Part shown: positions 1 to 6,599 of the stretch, one piece after another
How the letters are laid out: each line of letters starts with the position of its first letter
How positions within the stretch are numbered: the first letter of the stretch is position 1
From: Opitutaceae bacterium
GTDB lineage: Bacteria; Verrucomicrobiota; Verrucomicrobiia; Opitutales; Opitutaceae
Direction: 5' to 3'
NCBI GenBank assembly: GCA_020847775.1
Contig: JADLBI010000334.1
Coordinates: 1 to 8,788, forward strand
Length of the DNA: 8,788 bases
The notes under the pieces: model-generated
What the model was told of the DNA's origin: nothing
The model's database searches: none
Seen by the model: the letters and a program-made list of their open reading frames with translations, nothing else
Made by a program: the position numbers and the translations under genes

Positions 1-847
1 CCTTGCCCGGCTTGGCCAGCTCCACCTGCAGGATTTCGCCTAAGAATAATTCCGGCTGCAGGGCACGCGCCAGTTGGTTCAGATCAAGCCACTGCACCCC
101 GTGAAACTCAGCCATCTTGGCTAGATTGAAATCCGTGGTCAGCAGTTTCGCCCGCATTGATTCGGCCAAAAATACCAGCTTGGCCTCCACGTCCGCGCTT
201 TTTGAAACCTCGCTCTCGGGGATGCGGATATCGAGGTGCTTGATGCGGCGTAGTTCGTTGATGACTTCGAGGCCGCGGCGGCCGCGCGCCTTCCTGCGCG
301 CATCCGGAGAATCCGCGATCGCGCGCAGTTCCTTCAAAACAAACTGCGGGATGACTAGCGCGCCGCCTAAAAAGCCCGACTCGCACACCTTCACGATCCG
401 GCCGTCGATCAACACGCTCGTGTCCACCAAGATCAGCGGCACATCCACCTCATGCGGCACGAACCGCACATAGGGGATGACAAGATTGAACTCATCCTTC
501 CCGCGCAAGGCGATGACCGCGCACAGGTAGGTGCAGATCAAAAACAGCGCCAGCCGCACCAGATAGATATTCTGTTCATCCGCTTGATCGAACAATGGCG
601 AGGTGCCGATCAGGTAGGCGATCAGGGCCCCCATCGCCAAACCAAACGTAATCGCGGACAATCCGCGCAATGAAAACCCCTTCAGCAGGATATCCATCAA
701 CACCACCAAGACGCCGATGGAAAAGCCCACAAACACGCCGATGATCCGGAAATCGTCCCAGTCCGGGACCGCGTAGCACACCAACCAGCCACCTGCCGCG
801 CACAACAAAATGAAAATTAGCCGAATGCCGAGCAGCGTCTTGTTCAT
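1..847 (-). CDS. Membrane-anchored PIN-TRAM domain protein (YacL-like), partial at the left edge
   Basis: The visible 282 residues start at the ATG at 847 and run off the window before the stop. Residues about 7-114 form four hydrophobic segments (roughly 7-27, 34-53, 61-80 and 94-114). A PIN ribonuclease-like domain follows at about 138-262, with 'VDTSVLIDGRI' at 141-151, 'LKELRAIADS' at 171-180, 'ARGRRGLEV' and 'LLTTDFNLAK'. The expected acidic metal-binding residues are present as D142, E173, D219 and D239. From about 268, 'LGEILQVELAKPGK' looks like the start of a TRAM RNA-binding domain, the rest of which lies outside the window. This order (membrane helices, PIN, TRAM) is that of Bacillus YacL-type proteins. 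By family, the PIN domain should face the cytoplasm and act on nucleic acid; the substrate is unknown. The start lies 3 bases after the stop of a 37-codon gene, so the two are probably one transcript. The family call is secure and the function is inferred. Confidence 0.9.
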   Translation of the reverse strand, partial: MNKTLLGIRLIFILLCAAGGWLVCYAVPDWDDFRIIGVFVGFSIGVLVVLMDILLKGFSLRGLSAITFGLAMGALIAYLIGTSPLFDQADEQNIYLVRLALFLICTYLCAVIALRGKDEFNLVIPYVRFVPHEVDVPLILVDTSVLIDGRIVKVCESGFLGGALVIPQFVLKELRAIADSPDARRKARGRRGLEVINELRRIKHLDIRIPESEVSKSADVEAKLVFLAESMRAKLLTTDFNLAKMAEFHGVQWLDLNQLARALQPELFLGEILQVELAKPGK

Positions 848-850
848 AAG

Positions 851-964
851 TCAGCGCACCATGAAATAGATTATGATCGGCCCGGCGATAAAAACCACCA
901 TCAGTGAATAAAGCAGAACAATCGTCCGCCGGGCTTTCTCCTTTTCAGTCGGATCGTCACTCAT
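851..964 (-). CDS. Small single-pass membrane protein of 37 residues
   Basis: This short gene reads from the ATG at 964 to a TGA at 853-851, and an in-frame TAG lies two codons upstream of the start. The first 13 residues are charged (MSDDPTEKEKARR). Residues about 14-36 are almost wholly hydrophobic, ending FMVR, so the product is predicted to be one membrane helix with a cytoplasmic N-terminus by the positive-inside rule. I recognise no family. The gene ends 3 bases before the PIN-TRAM gene on the same strand, which suggests co-transcription and perhaps translational coupling; a small partner for that membrane protein is a plausible but unproven role. A GGGG at about 7 bases before the ATG may serve as a weak ribosome site. 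Support comes from composition, the clean membrane helix and tight spacing. Its small size leaves real doubt. Confidence 0.6.
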   Translation of the reverse strand: MSDDPTEKEKARRTIVLLYSLMVVFIAGPIIIYFMVR

Positions 965-993
965 AATCTACCCCAACCACTGCACCTCCTTTC

Positions 994-1407
994 ATGACAA
1001 AGCAACACTGGCTGGTTAAATCGGAACCCGAGGCCTACGCTTGGGCTGACCTCGTGCGCGACCAGCGCACCGATTGGACCGGCGTGCGCAACTACCAAGC
1101 CCGCATCCACCTCAACGCCATGCGCAAGGGCGATGCCGTGTTCTTCTACGAAAGCGTCACCACCAAGGCCGTCGTCGGCATCGCCGAAGTCACCACGACC
1201 GCTTTCCCCGACCCTACCGCGGATGAACCCGGCTGGGTCGCTGTCGCGCTCAAGGGCGTGCGACCGTTGCCTCAACCCGTGACACTCGCCGCCATCAAGG
1301 GCGAAAAGTCGCTCGCCACCATCGCCCTGTTGCGGCAAAGCCGCCTCTCGGTGATGCCACTCACCGCGACGGAATTCACCAAGATCCTCCAACTTGGCGG
1401 CGCCTGA
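994..1407 (+). CDS. EVE domain-containing protein (PUA-like fold)
   Basis: The 137-residue product is one complete EVE domain. 'HWLVKSEPEAYAWADL' (5-20) is the typical opening. 'WTGVRNYQARIHLNAMRKGDAVFFYES' (28-54, key W28, R32, N33, Y34, R37, F50, Y52) is the most conserved block. 'VVGIAEV' (60-66) and 'RQSRLSVMPLTATEF' (114-128) complete the pattern, close to THYN1 and bacterial stand-alone EVE proteins. The EVE fold belongs to the PUA superfamily, and members are thought to bind modified bases in DNA or RNA through an aromatic pocket. No modification or restriction gene lies nearby, so the target cannot be read from context. The start codon has no Shine-Dalgarno; the pyrimidine run CACCTCCTTTC precedes it. 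The gene is divergent from the small membrane gene with 29 bases between starts, and converges on the next gene with 10 bases between stops. Confidence 0.93.
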   Translation: MTKQHWLVKSEPEAYAWADLVRDQRTDWTGVRNYQARIHLNAMRKGDAVFFYESVTTKAVVGIAEVTTTAFPDPTADEPGWVAVALKGVRPLPQPVTLAAIKGEKSLATIALLRQSRLSVMPLTATEFTKILQLGGA

Positions 1408-1417
1408 GCCTGCGGCG

Positions 1418-3019
1418 TCAGTCCATGTCACCGTCGGTTTGGAGCACCACCCGAAAACTGGTGTCGCGCGCGCGCGACTCGCGATTGCGCGGCCCCGCCC
1501 GATCCGATCCATCCGCTGGCCACACCCGCGTCTCGGCTGTCTCGCCAGATACATCCAACCACTCCGCCCGACCGTCGCGCAGTGCTAGAAAATCTCCCGG
1601 ACTTTGGAGCGCCGCCTGATACTCGTCCGCGGTGGGCAACCGCGCCCTGTGCCCGAGCACCCAGCCCAGCCGTTTGCAAAACTCCGCCGCTTCACTCCAT
1701 GTCACCGAATCCACCGCGCGCCTTTCCCCGGGCTCCCGGCTGGGATTGAACTTCATGATTTTGACGTAGAAATCTTGCGTGACCTCGCCCCGCATGAGCA
1801 GAACTCCGCTCCAGCCCGGCAGTGGCGCGAACTGCGCATAAGCTTCATCCTGCACCTCCCGCAAGGTGTCGCCCAACGATTCGAGCAAGCGATATTTTCG
1901 CTCCAGCCCTGCGCTCTCGCCCGGGGCTGCGCCGGACCTCACTTCTGGTGATTGCAAACGCGCCAACACTTCGTCGATGCGTGAACGGGCGGCCACAATT
2001 CGCCGCGCGGCCAAGGCGCGCGTGACCTCGATATCGGCAGACTGGATTCGGGCGAGCACTCCCTTCGCCAGCAACGCCTGTTTCGACTCCAGGATTCTCC
2101 GCAACTGGCTCGTGGAGAAAAATCGGCTCTTCGGCCAACGTTGGTTTAGTCGTTCCTGCAAATCGGCGGCGCGCTGCCAGTATTCCGCAGCCACCTCGGG
2201 CCGGTCCGCCTCCGCCTCCAACGCGCCCTTTGACCACACCGCTACCTCGGCGGCTTCCGCCGCACCGAGCAACGAGGTCTCCTCGGCGAATAGTCGCGCA
2301 CGCAGGGCGAGATCGGCGTATTTGGTGCGCGCAAAATTTTGATTCACCTCGTCCATCAGCTCACGCGCCCTGGTGTAATGCGCCAACGCCTCGGCCCACT
2401 GCTCAGCCGTGGCGGCCTTTTGCGCCAGCCGATGTTCCGCGTCGGCCTGCTCGCGCAGAGGGCCTGCCCGCTGCGATTCATAGTCACGCTCAAGCTGTGT
2501 CTCCCGCGCCAGATCCTTGTAGCGCGCCTCGGCCTGACTGCGGTTAATGCCGCGCCGCAGCGCCAGCAATTCCGCCACTTGCAACTCGCGTGCGGCTGGC
2601 TCAACCGTGACCTTTAATTCTCCCTCCAGCTCCGTCACACGCGGCCACAGCATCCGCGCCCGCAACGTATCACGCGCCGCGGTCAATCGTTCGAGTCGTA
2701 ATGCTTGTTCGCTACCCACACCTGCGCCGGCTTTGATCAGCTGCTCCTGCAGATCGATCGCGTGCGCCAATTGTCGCTCCAAGTCTTCCGCGGCCTCCGC
2801 CCCAACCTCGCGATAACGTCGCTCGATTTCGTCGATCTCGTGCGCGACGCGCCACTGCGCGCCATTCATCTCTACCGTCACGAACGGCTCCCCGACTTTT
2901 TGCGGCCCCAGCCCAAGCAGAAACCAGACCAACCAGACGACCCCACCCAAGGTGGCCGCCACGCCCACCCACGCCCGCACGCTCAATCCCCAGATGATGC
3001 GGCGTTCTGCAAATGGCAT
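1418..3019 (-). CDS. Membrane-anchored helical protein with a reduced SUMF1/FGE-like C-terminal domain
   Basis: The 533-residue product has three parts. Residues about 15-38 form one transmembrane helix after a short basic N-terminus, so most of the chain should lie outside the cytoplasm. Residues about 55-395 are rich in Ala, Glu, Arg and Leu and look like coiled coil or TPR-like helices (for example 'AEQWAEALAHYTRARELMDE' at 205-224). Residues about 397-526 resemble the sulfatase-modifying factor fold: 'RGEVTQDFYVKIMKFNPS' (410-427), 'RRAVDSVTWSEAAEFCKRLG' (433-452), 'RARLPTADEYQAAL' (458-471), 'AEWLDV' (485-490) and a closing 'TSFRVVL' (520-526). The domain is about 130 residues, against more than 200 in typical members, and I see only one cysteine (C447), so the formylglycine-generating cysteine pair is missing. 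I infer a structural or binding role, not catalysis. No Shine-Dalgarno precedes the ATG. It diverges from tyrA across 93 bases. The domain call is good and the role is unknown. Confidence 0.82.
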   Translation of the reverse strand: MPFAERRIIWGLSVRAWVGVAATLGGVVWLVWFLLGLGPQKVGEPFVTVEMNGAQWRVAHEIDEIERRYREVGAEAAEDLERQLAHAIDLQEQLIKAGAGVGSEQALRLERLTAARDTLRARMLWPRVTELEGELKVTVEPAARELQVAELLALRRGINRSQAEARYKDLARETQLERDYESQRAGPLREQADAEHRLAQKAATAEQWAEALAHYTRARELMDEVNQNFARTKYADLALRARLFAEETSLLGAAEAAEVAVWSKGALEAEADRPEVAAEYWQRAADLQERLNQRWPKSRFFSTSQLRRILESKQALLAKGVLARIQSADIEVTRALAARRIVAARSRIDEVLARLQSPEVRSGAAPGESAGLERKYRLLESLGDTLREVQDEAYAQFAPLPGWSGVLLMRGEVTQDFYVKIMKFNPSREPGERRAVDSVTWSEAAEFCKRLGWVLGHRARLPTADEYQAALQSPGDFLALRDGRAEWLDVSGETAETRVWPADGSDRAGPRNRESRARDTSFRVVLQTDGDMD

Positions 3020-3112
3020 GGCGTAACGATTTCAGCCCAAATGCAAAATGCAACGCGTTCCCTCCCTCGCTCGGGACTCGACACCCGCGCCGTTTCACTC
3101 TTCCAAAGAACC
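3020..3112. promoter_or_regulatory. Divergent intergenic region expected to hold promoters for the SUMF1-like gene and tyrA
   Basis: This 93-base spacer separates the ATG codons of two oppositely directed genes, so promoters for both should lie in or next to it. I could not find a convincing -35/-10 pair on either strand. A perfect tandem repeat of the 7-mer AAATGCA lies at 3039-3052 and is the only obvious pattern. No Shine-Dalgarno is visible before either start. The regulatory role is inferred from position alone. Confidence 0.4.
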
Positions 3113-3961
3113 ATGCTCGAACGGTTGACCCTCATCGCCCCTGGCCTGCTCGGTGCCTCCGTCGCCCGCGCGGCCCGCGAACGCGCCCTCGCCCGCCACA
3201 TCGCCATCTGGGCACGGCGACCCGAGGTGCGCTTGCAAATCGCCGCGCAACCATGGTGCGACGATGCGCCAGCCGCCCTCGCCGATGCCGTCGCGGGCGC
3301 CAATCTGGTCATCATCGCCGCGCCGGTCACCCACATCGTTCCGCTCGCCAAGGAGATCGCGCCGCATTTAAGCCCCGGGGCCATCGTTGCCGATGTCGGC
3401 AGCGTCAAAGGCGAGATTTGTCGGTTCGGTCACGCCGCCCTGCGGGGTCGCGCGCATTTCATCGGTTCGCATCCTATGGCCGGTTCCGAAAAAACCGGCT
3501 GGGAATACAGCCGCGCCGATCTGTTTGAGAAGCGCACCTGCTTCGTCACGCCGCTGCCCGACACCGACGTGGCAGCGCTCGAAACGGTCGTCCGCTTCTG
3601 GCGCGATCTCGGCAGCGAAGCCGTCACCGTCGCTCCCGACCGGCACGACGAGATTGTTGCGCACATCAGCCATCTGCCACAAGTCATCGCCTCCTCGCTC
3701 TGCGCGTTTTTGAACCACAAGGATCACGCTTGGCGCAACTATGCCGGCGGCGGCCTGCGTGACACTACCCGCATCGCCGCCAGCGACCCGCTACTCTGGC
3801 GCACCATTCTCGAACAAAACCGCGACGAAGTGCTCTGCGCCCTCCGCGAATTCCAAGACGAACTACAGTCCTTCCAAGCCGCACTCGCCAATCGCGATTT
3901 CCCCGAAATCACTGCCCGCCTCGAACGCGGCCAGGCTTACCGCCGCGACTTTCGGCCGTAA
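3113..3961 (+). CDS. tyrA: Prephenate dehydrogenase (arogenate dehydrogenase family)
   Basis: This 282-residue TyrA oxidatively decarboxylates prephenate (or arogenate) on the tyrosine branch. The N-terminal Rossmann half begins 'LIAPGLLGASVARA' (7-20), where the usual GxGxxG reads A9-P10-G11-L12-L13-G14. The second-strand loop is 'WARRPE' (33-38), where the common acidic residue that favours NAD is replaced by A34. 'VADVGSVKG' (92-100) and 'GSHPMAGSEKTGWEY' (118-132, with H120) are textbook TyrA. The helical C-terminal half has 'HISHLPQVIASSL' (184-196, H184 and H187) and 'GGGLRDTTRIAASDPLLW' (212-229). There is no chorismate mutase or ACT domain, so this is the short monofunctional form. 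The reading frame stays open far upstream, but that part lies antisense to the previous gene; the ATG at 3113 directly precedes the Rossmann strand and fits family length. No Shine-Dalgarno is seen. It leads the cluster, 66 bases before aroA. Confidence 0.94.
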   Translation: MLERLTLIAPGLLGASVARAARERALARHIAIWARRPEVRLQIAAQPWCDDAPAALADAVAGANLVIIAAPVTHIVPLAKEIAPHLSPGAIVADVGSVKGEICRFGHAALRGRAHFIGSHPMAGSEKTGWEYSRADLFEKRTCFVTPLPDTDVAALETVVRFWRDLGSEAVTVAPDRHDEIVAHISHLPQVIASSLCAFLNHKDHAWRNYAGGGLRDTTRIAASDPLLWRTILEQNRDEVLCALREFQDELQSFQAALANRDFPEITARLERGQAYRRDFRP

Positions 3962-4027
3962 CTCGGACTGAGCCCGCCCGAAAAACAGCTTGGCGCGCCG
4001 GGAGCTCTTCGCGACGCTGTCGTGTTA

Positions 4028-5272
4028 ATGTCCCTCCGCGACCCATTGCCGATCCTGCCATTCACCCGGCCCTGTGCCGGGACGGCCACGCTGCCAGGGT
4101 CGAAGAGCATCACCAACCGCGCGCTCATCCTCGGCGCGCTGGCGGATCACCCGGTCATTTTGCGCGGCGCGCTCTTCTCGCGCGACACACGCATCATGGT
4201 CGCAGCTTTGCGCGAACTCGGTTTCACCGTCGAAACTGACGAGAAGGCACTGACCATCCGCATCGAAGGCAAAGGCGGAGTGATCCCCCGACGCGAAGCC
4301 TCCATCGATGTGGGTAACGCCGGCACGGCCGCGCGTTTTCTCACCGCATTTGTCTGCTTGCGCCCGGACGGCGTTTACCATTTCGACGGCGACGAAGCGA
4401 TGCGCGCGCGCCCCATCGGCGCGTTGCTGGATGCCCTCGAATCGCAAGGCGCCAAGGCCAACACGCGCAGTTTCCCTTTCACGTTGCGCACGCAGGGGCT
4501 GCCCGGCGGCATCATGGAAATCGATCCCTCCGAAAGCAGCCAGATGCTCTCCGCGCTGCTGATGATCGCGCCTCACGCCCAACAACCGCTCGAGGTGCGG
4601 CTCAAAAACGAGGCCGGCTCCAAACCGTTCGTCGAGATGACACGGCGCGTCATCGCGCAGTTCGCCACCAAACCCGCGGCCTACACCATCGAAGGCGATG
4701 CCTCGGCGGGCAGTTATTTTCTCGCTCTGCCGCTGGTAACCCGCGGCGCGATCACACTGCCCAACTACTGCGGCGATTTACAGGGCGACACCCGCTTCCT
4801 CGACGTGCTGCGCACCGTCGGCCTGTCGTCCCACACGCCCTCATTCGCCGCCACCGGCGCGCGTCGCGCGATCACACGGGATTTCCGCGAATTCTCCGAC
4901 ACCTTTCTCACCCTCGCCGCGATAGCGCCGCTGCTCGAAGGGCGGACAAAAATCACCGGCATCGCGCACACGCGCAAACAGGAGACGGATCGCGTGGCCG
5001 GCATGGCGCGCGAACTCACGAAGCTCGGGCAACACGTCATCGAGACCGAGGACTCGCTCGAAATCCACCCTCGCCCGCTCCGGCCCGGGCAGATCATCGA
5101 GACTTACCACGACCATCGTTTCGCCATGAGTTTTGGCATCCTCGGCTGCCACGATTTGCGCGGCGACGGCCAGTCGTGGCTCTCAATCAAAGACCCGGCT
5201 TGCTGCGCCAAGACCTTTCCGCATTTCTTCGACGTGCTCGAAAACCTCCGCCAAGCCTCCCTGCGCGCCTGA
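4028..5272 (+). CDS. aroA: 3-phosphoshikimate 1-carboxyvinyltransferase (EPSP synthase)
   Basis: This 414-residue enzyme joins phosphoenolpyruvate to shikimate-3-phosphate, the sixth step of the shikimate pathway. Expected motifs run through it: 'LPGSKSITNRALILGAL' (22-38, catalytic-site K26 and R31), 'GNAGTAARFLTAF' (96-108), 'RPIGALLDALESQGA' (128-142), 'SSQMLSALLM' (170-179), 'GDASAGSYFLALPL' (223-236), 'SDTFLTLAAIAPLLEG' (290-305, D291 matching E. coli D313), 'KQETDRV' (317-323, E319), 'YHDHRFAMSF' (360-369) and 'DPACCAKTFPHFF' (389-401). Two positions differ from E. coli: F104 replaces P101, and Q318 replaces K340. I start at the ATG at 4028; a GTG two codons upstream (4022) is equally open and adds only Met-Leu. 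Neither has a well-spaced Shine-Dalgarno. The TGA shares its last base with the cmk start, which points to coupled translation. Confidence 0.96.
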   Translation: MSLRDPLPILPFTRPCAGTATLPGSKSITNRALILGALADHPVILRGALFSRDTRIMVAALRELGFTVETDEKALTIRIEGKGGVIPRREASIDVGNAGTAARFLTAFVCLRPDGVYHFDGDEAMRARPIGALLDALESQGAKANTRSFPFTLRTQGLPGGIMEIDPSESSQMLSALLMIAPHAQQPLEVRLKNEAGSKPFVEMTRRVIAQFATKPAAYTIEGDASAGSYFLALPLVTRGAITLPNYCGDLQGDTRFLDVLRTVGLSSHTPSFAATGARRAITRDFREFSDTFLTLAAIAPLLEGRTKITGIAHTRKQETDRVAGMARELTKLGQHVIETEDSLEIHPRPLRPGQIIETYHDHRFAMSFGILGCHDLRGDGQSWLSIKDPACCAKTFPHFFDVLENLRQASLRA

Positions 5273-5943
5273 TGTCCGCATCGCCTTTTATCATCGTTGC
5301 CATCGACGGTGGCGCCGCCTCCGGCAAATCCTCGTCCGCGAAGATCCTCGCCGAACGATTCAATCTGTTGCATGTGGACACGGGCTCGTTTTATCGGCAC
5401 CTGACCGCCGAGCTGCTCGCGCGCATGGTGCCGCCCGGCGAACTCGCGACCTTGCAGGCCGTCCTGCCGACTTTGCAACTTTCCACCCATGTCGAAGGCC
5501 GCTCCGCGCGCATGCTCGTGGATGGCCGGCCCGCCGGCGATGAAATCCGCAGTGGCGAGGTCAACGCTCATGTCTCGCACTATTCCGCAGTCCCCGTCGT
5601 GCGCCATACCCTGCTCGCGTATCAACGCAATCAAGTCGACGTCGCGCGCGCACACCACTTCCGCGGGCTCGTGATGGAAGGTCGCGACATCGGCTCCGTG
5701 ATTTTTCCCGCGGCCGACTTTCGCTTTTTCCTTCATGCCGATCCGGCCGAACGCGCCAAACGCCGCTCGGCCGAAGGGCGGCAAGACTCGATCGCGGAGC
5801 GCGACCGGCTCGATTCCTCGCGCAAGACCTCGCCGCTCACCTGTCCCGAAGGCGCCATCGACATCGACAGCACGCACCTGACCCTAGAGCAAGTGGTCGG
5901 GCACATGGCCGACCTCATCGCCGTCAAACTTCCGCCCGCATGA
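5272..5943 (+). CDS. cmk: (d)CMP kinase
   Basis: This 223-residue enzyme phosphorylates CMP and dCMP with ATP. The P-loop is 'IDGGAASGKSS' (11-21, K19). The CMP-binding part includes 'HVDTGSFYRHL' (34-44; most family members read DTGAMYR), 'EIRSGEVNAHVSHYSAVPVV' (91-110) with R111 following, and 'VMEGRDIGSVIFPAADF' (134-150, R138 and D139). 'RFFLHADPAERAKRR' (151-165) and 'ERDRLDSSRKTSPL' (176-189) form the lid and Arg-rich region, and 'AIDIDSTHLTLEQVV' (195-209) closes the domain. Length and motif order match bacterial Cmk. The ATG at 5272 overlaps the aroA stop by one base (TGATG). Its own TGA overlaps the plsC start as ATGA, so it is firmly inside the operon. Cmk salvages CMP released during phospholipid synthesis, which gives a loose link to plsC. 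No Shine-Dalgarno is present, as expected for a coupled start. Confidence 0.95.
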   Translation: MSASPFIIVAIDGGAASGKSSSAKILAERFNLLHVDTGSFYRHLTAELLARMVPPGELATLQAVLPTLQLSTHVEGRSARMLVDGRPAGDEIRSGEVNAHVSHYSAVPVVRHTLLAYQRNQVDVARAHHFRGLVMEGRDIGSVIFPAADFRFFLHADPAERAKRRSAEGRQDSIAERDRLDSSRKTSPLTCPEGAIDIDSTHLTLEQVVGHMADLIAVKLPPA

Positions 5944-6599
5944 GCCACGGTTTCCGCCAAGTTGAGATGCAGCCGGTTTACGGCTTTTTTCATTACCTCT
6001 CCACGGTGGTTTACGGGATGTTTTTCCGCGGTGACGTAGTGGGCTTGGAATACATTCCGACCAAGGGCTCATTTCTCATCGCCGCGAATCACGCGAGTTT
6101 TCTCGATCCACCATTTATCGGCGGTCAAGTCTCACGGCAGATCGCCTATTTCGCCCGCAAGACACTTTGGGTGGGCGGTTTCGCGTCGTGGTGGCTCGAT
6201 GCCGTCGGCACGATTCCCGTGGATCGCGACGGCGGGCAGGATGTCAGCGCGATCAAGCGTGTGCTCAAAGCGCTCAAGGAGGACAAGGGGCTGATTCTTT
6301 TTCCCGAAGGCACGCGCACGCCGGACGGCCACCCGCAAACGCCCAAGGCCGGCGTGGGCTTGATCGCTTGCCGCGCGCAAGTGCCGGTCGTGCCCGCGCG
6401 CATTTTCGGATCCTACGAAGCATTCGGCAAAGGCCGCTCGCTCCGGCTCGGCACGCCTGTGACCGTGGTGTTCGGACGCCCGATTTCACCGAGCGCGTTC
6501 GACGACCCCGCCGCGGGCAAAGACCGCTACCAAGTCGCGAGCGAGCGTATTTTTGCACGCGTCACCGCGTTGGAGCAGCCGCGGTATCCGACGGTTTGA
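5940..6599 (+). CDS. plsC: 1-acyl-sn-glycerol-3-phosphate acyltransferase (lysophosphatidic acid acyltransferase)
   Basis: This 219-residue protein has the PlsC/LPLAT motifs in order. Motif I is 'NHASFLDP' (50-57, with the H51-x4-D56 catalytic pair). Motif II is 'GTIPVDRD' (90-97). Motif III is 'LFPEGTRTPDG' (120-130, E123-G124-T125-R126). Motif IV is 'VPVVPARIFG' (148-157). A hydrophobic stretch near residues 12-29 suggests membrane association. By family it transfers an acyl chain to lysophosphatidic acid at the inner membrane to give phosphatidic acid, although some short members act on other lipids such as ornithine lipids, so the exact acceptor is inferred. The ATG overlaps the cmk stop by four bases (ATGA), the last coupled start in the cluster. 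The gene is followed at once by an inverted-repeat region that may end the transcript. Confidence 0.92.
   Translation: MSHGFRQVEMQPVYGFFHYLSTVVYGMFFRGDVVGLEYIPTKGSFLIAANHASFLDPPFIGGQVSRQIAYFARKTLWVGGFASWWLDAVGTIPVDRDGGQDVSAIKRVLKALKEDKGLILFPEGTRTPDGHPQTPKAGVGLIACRAQVPVVPARIFGSYEAFGKGRSLRLGTPVTVVFGRPISPSAFDDPAAGKDRYQVASERIFARVTALEQPRYPTV

Noticed and set aside
961..1554. A 197-codon minus-strand open frame opposite the EVE gene
   Set aside because: It runs antisense to a clear EVE domain and into the SUMF1-like gene's 3' end; its translation is Gly/Arg-rich and low in recognisable motifs, as expected for a GC-rich shadow frame.
2705..3112. An N-terminal extension of TyrA by 136 codons
   Set aside because: The extra part is antisense to the SUMF1-like gene, resembles no TyrA domain, and the Rossmann strand begins right after the ATG at 3113.
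3962..4027. A possible terminator between tyrA and aroA around the GGCGCGCC palindrome
   Set aside because: The palindrome has no loop and no following T-run, and the gap is short, so read-through from tyrA to aroA is more likely.
5104..5877. A 257-codon minus-strand open frame opposite aroA and cmk
   Set aside because: Both plus-strand genes carry full motif sets; the antisense translation has no recognisable domain.
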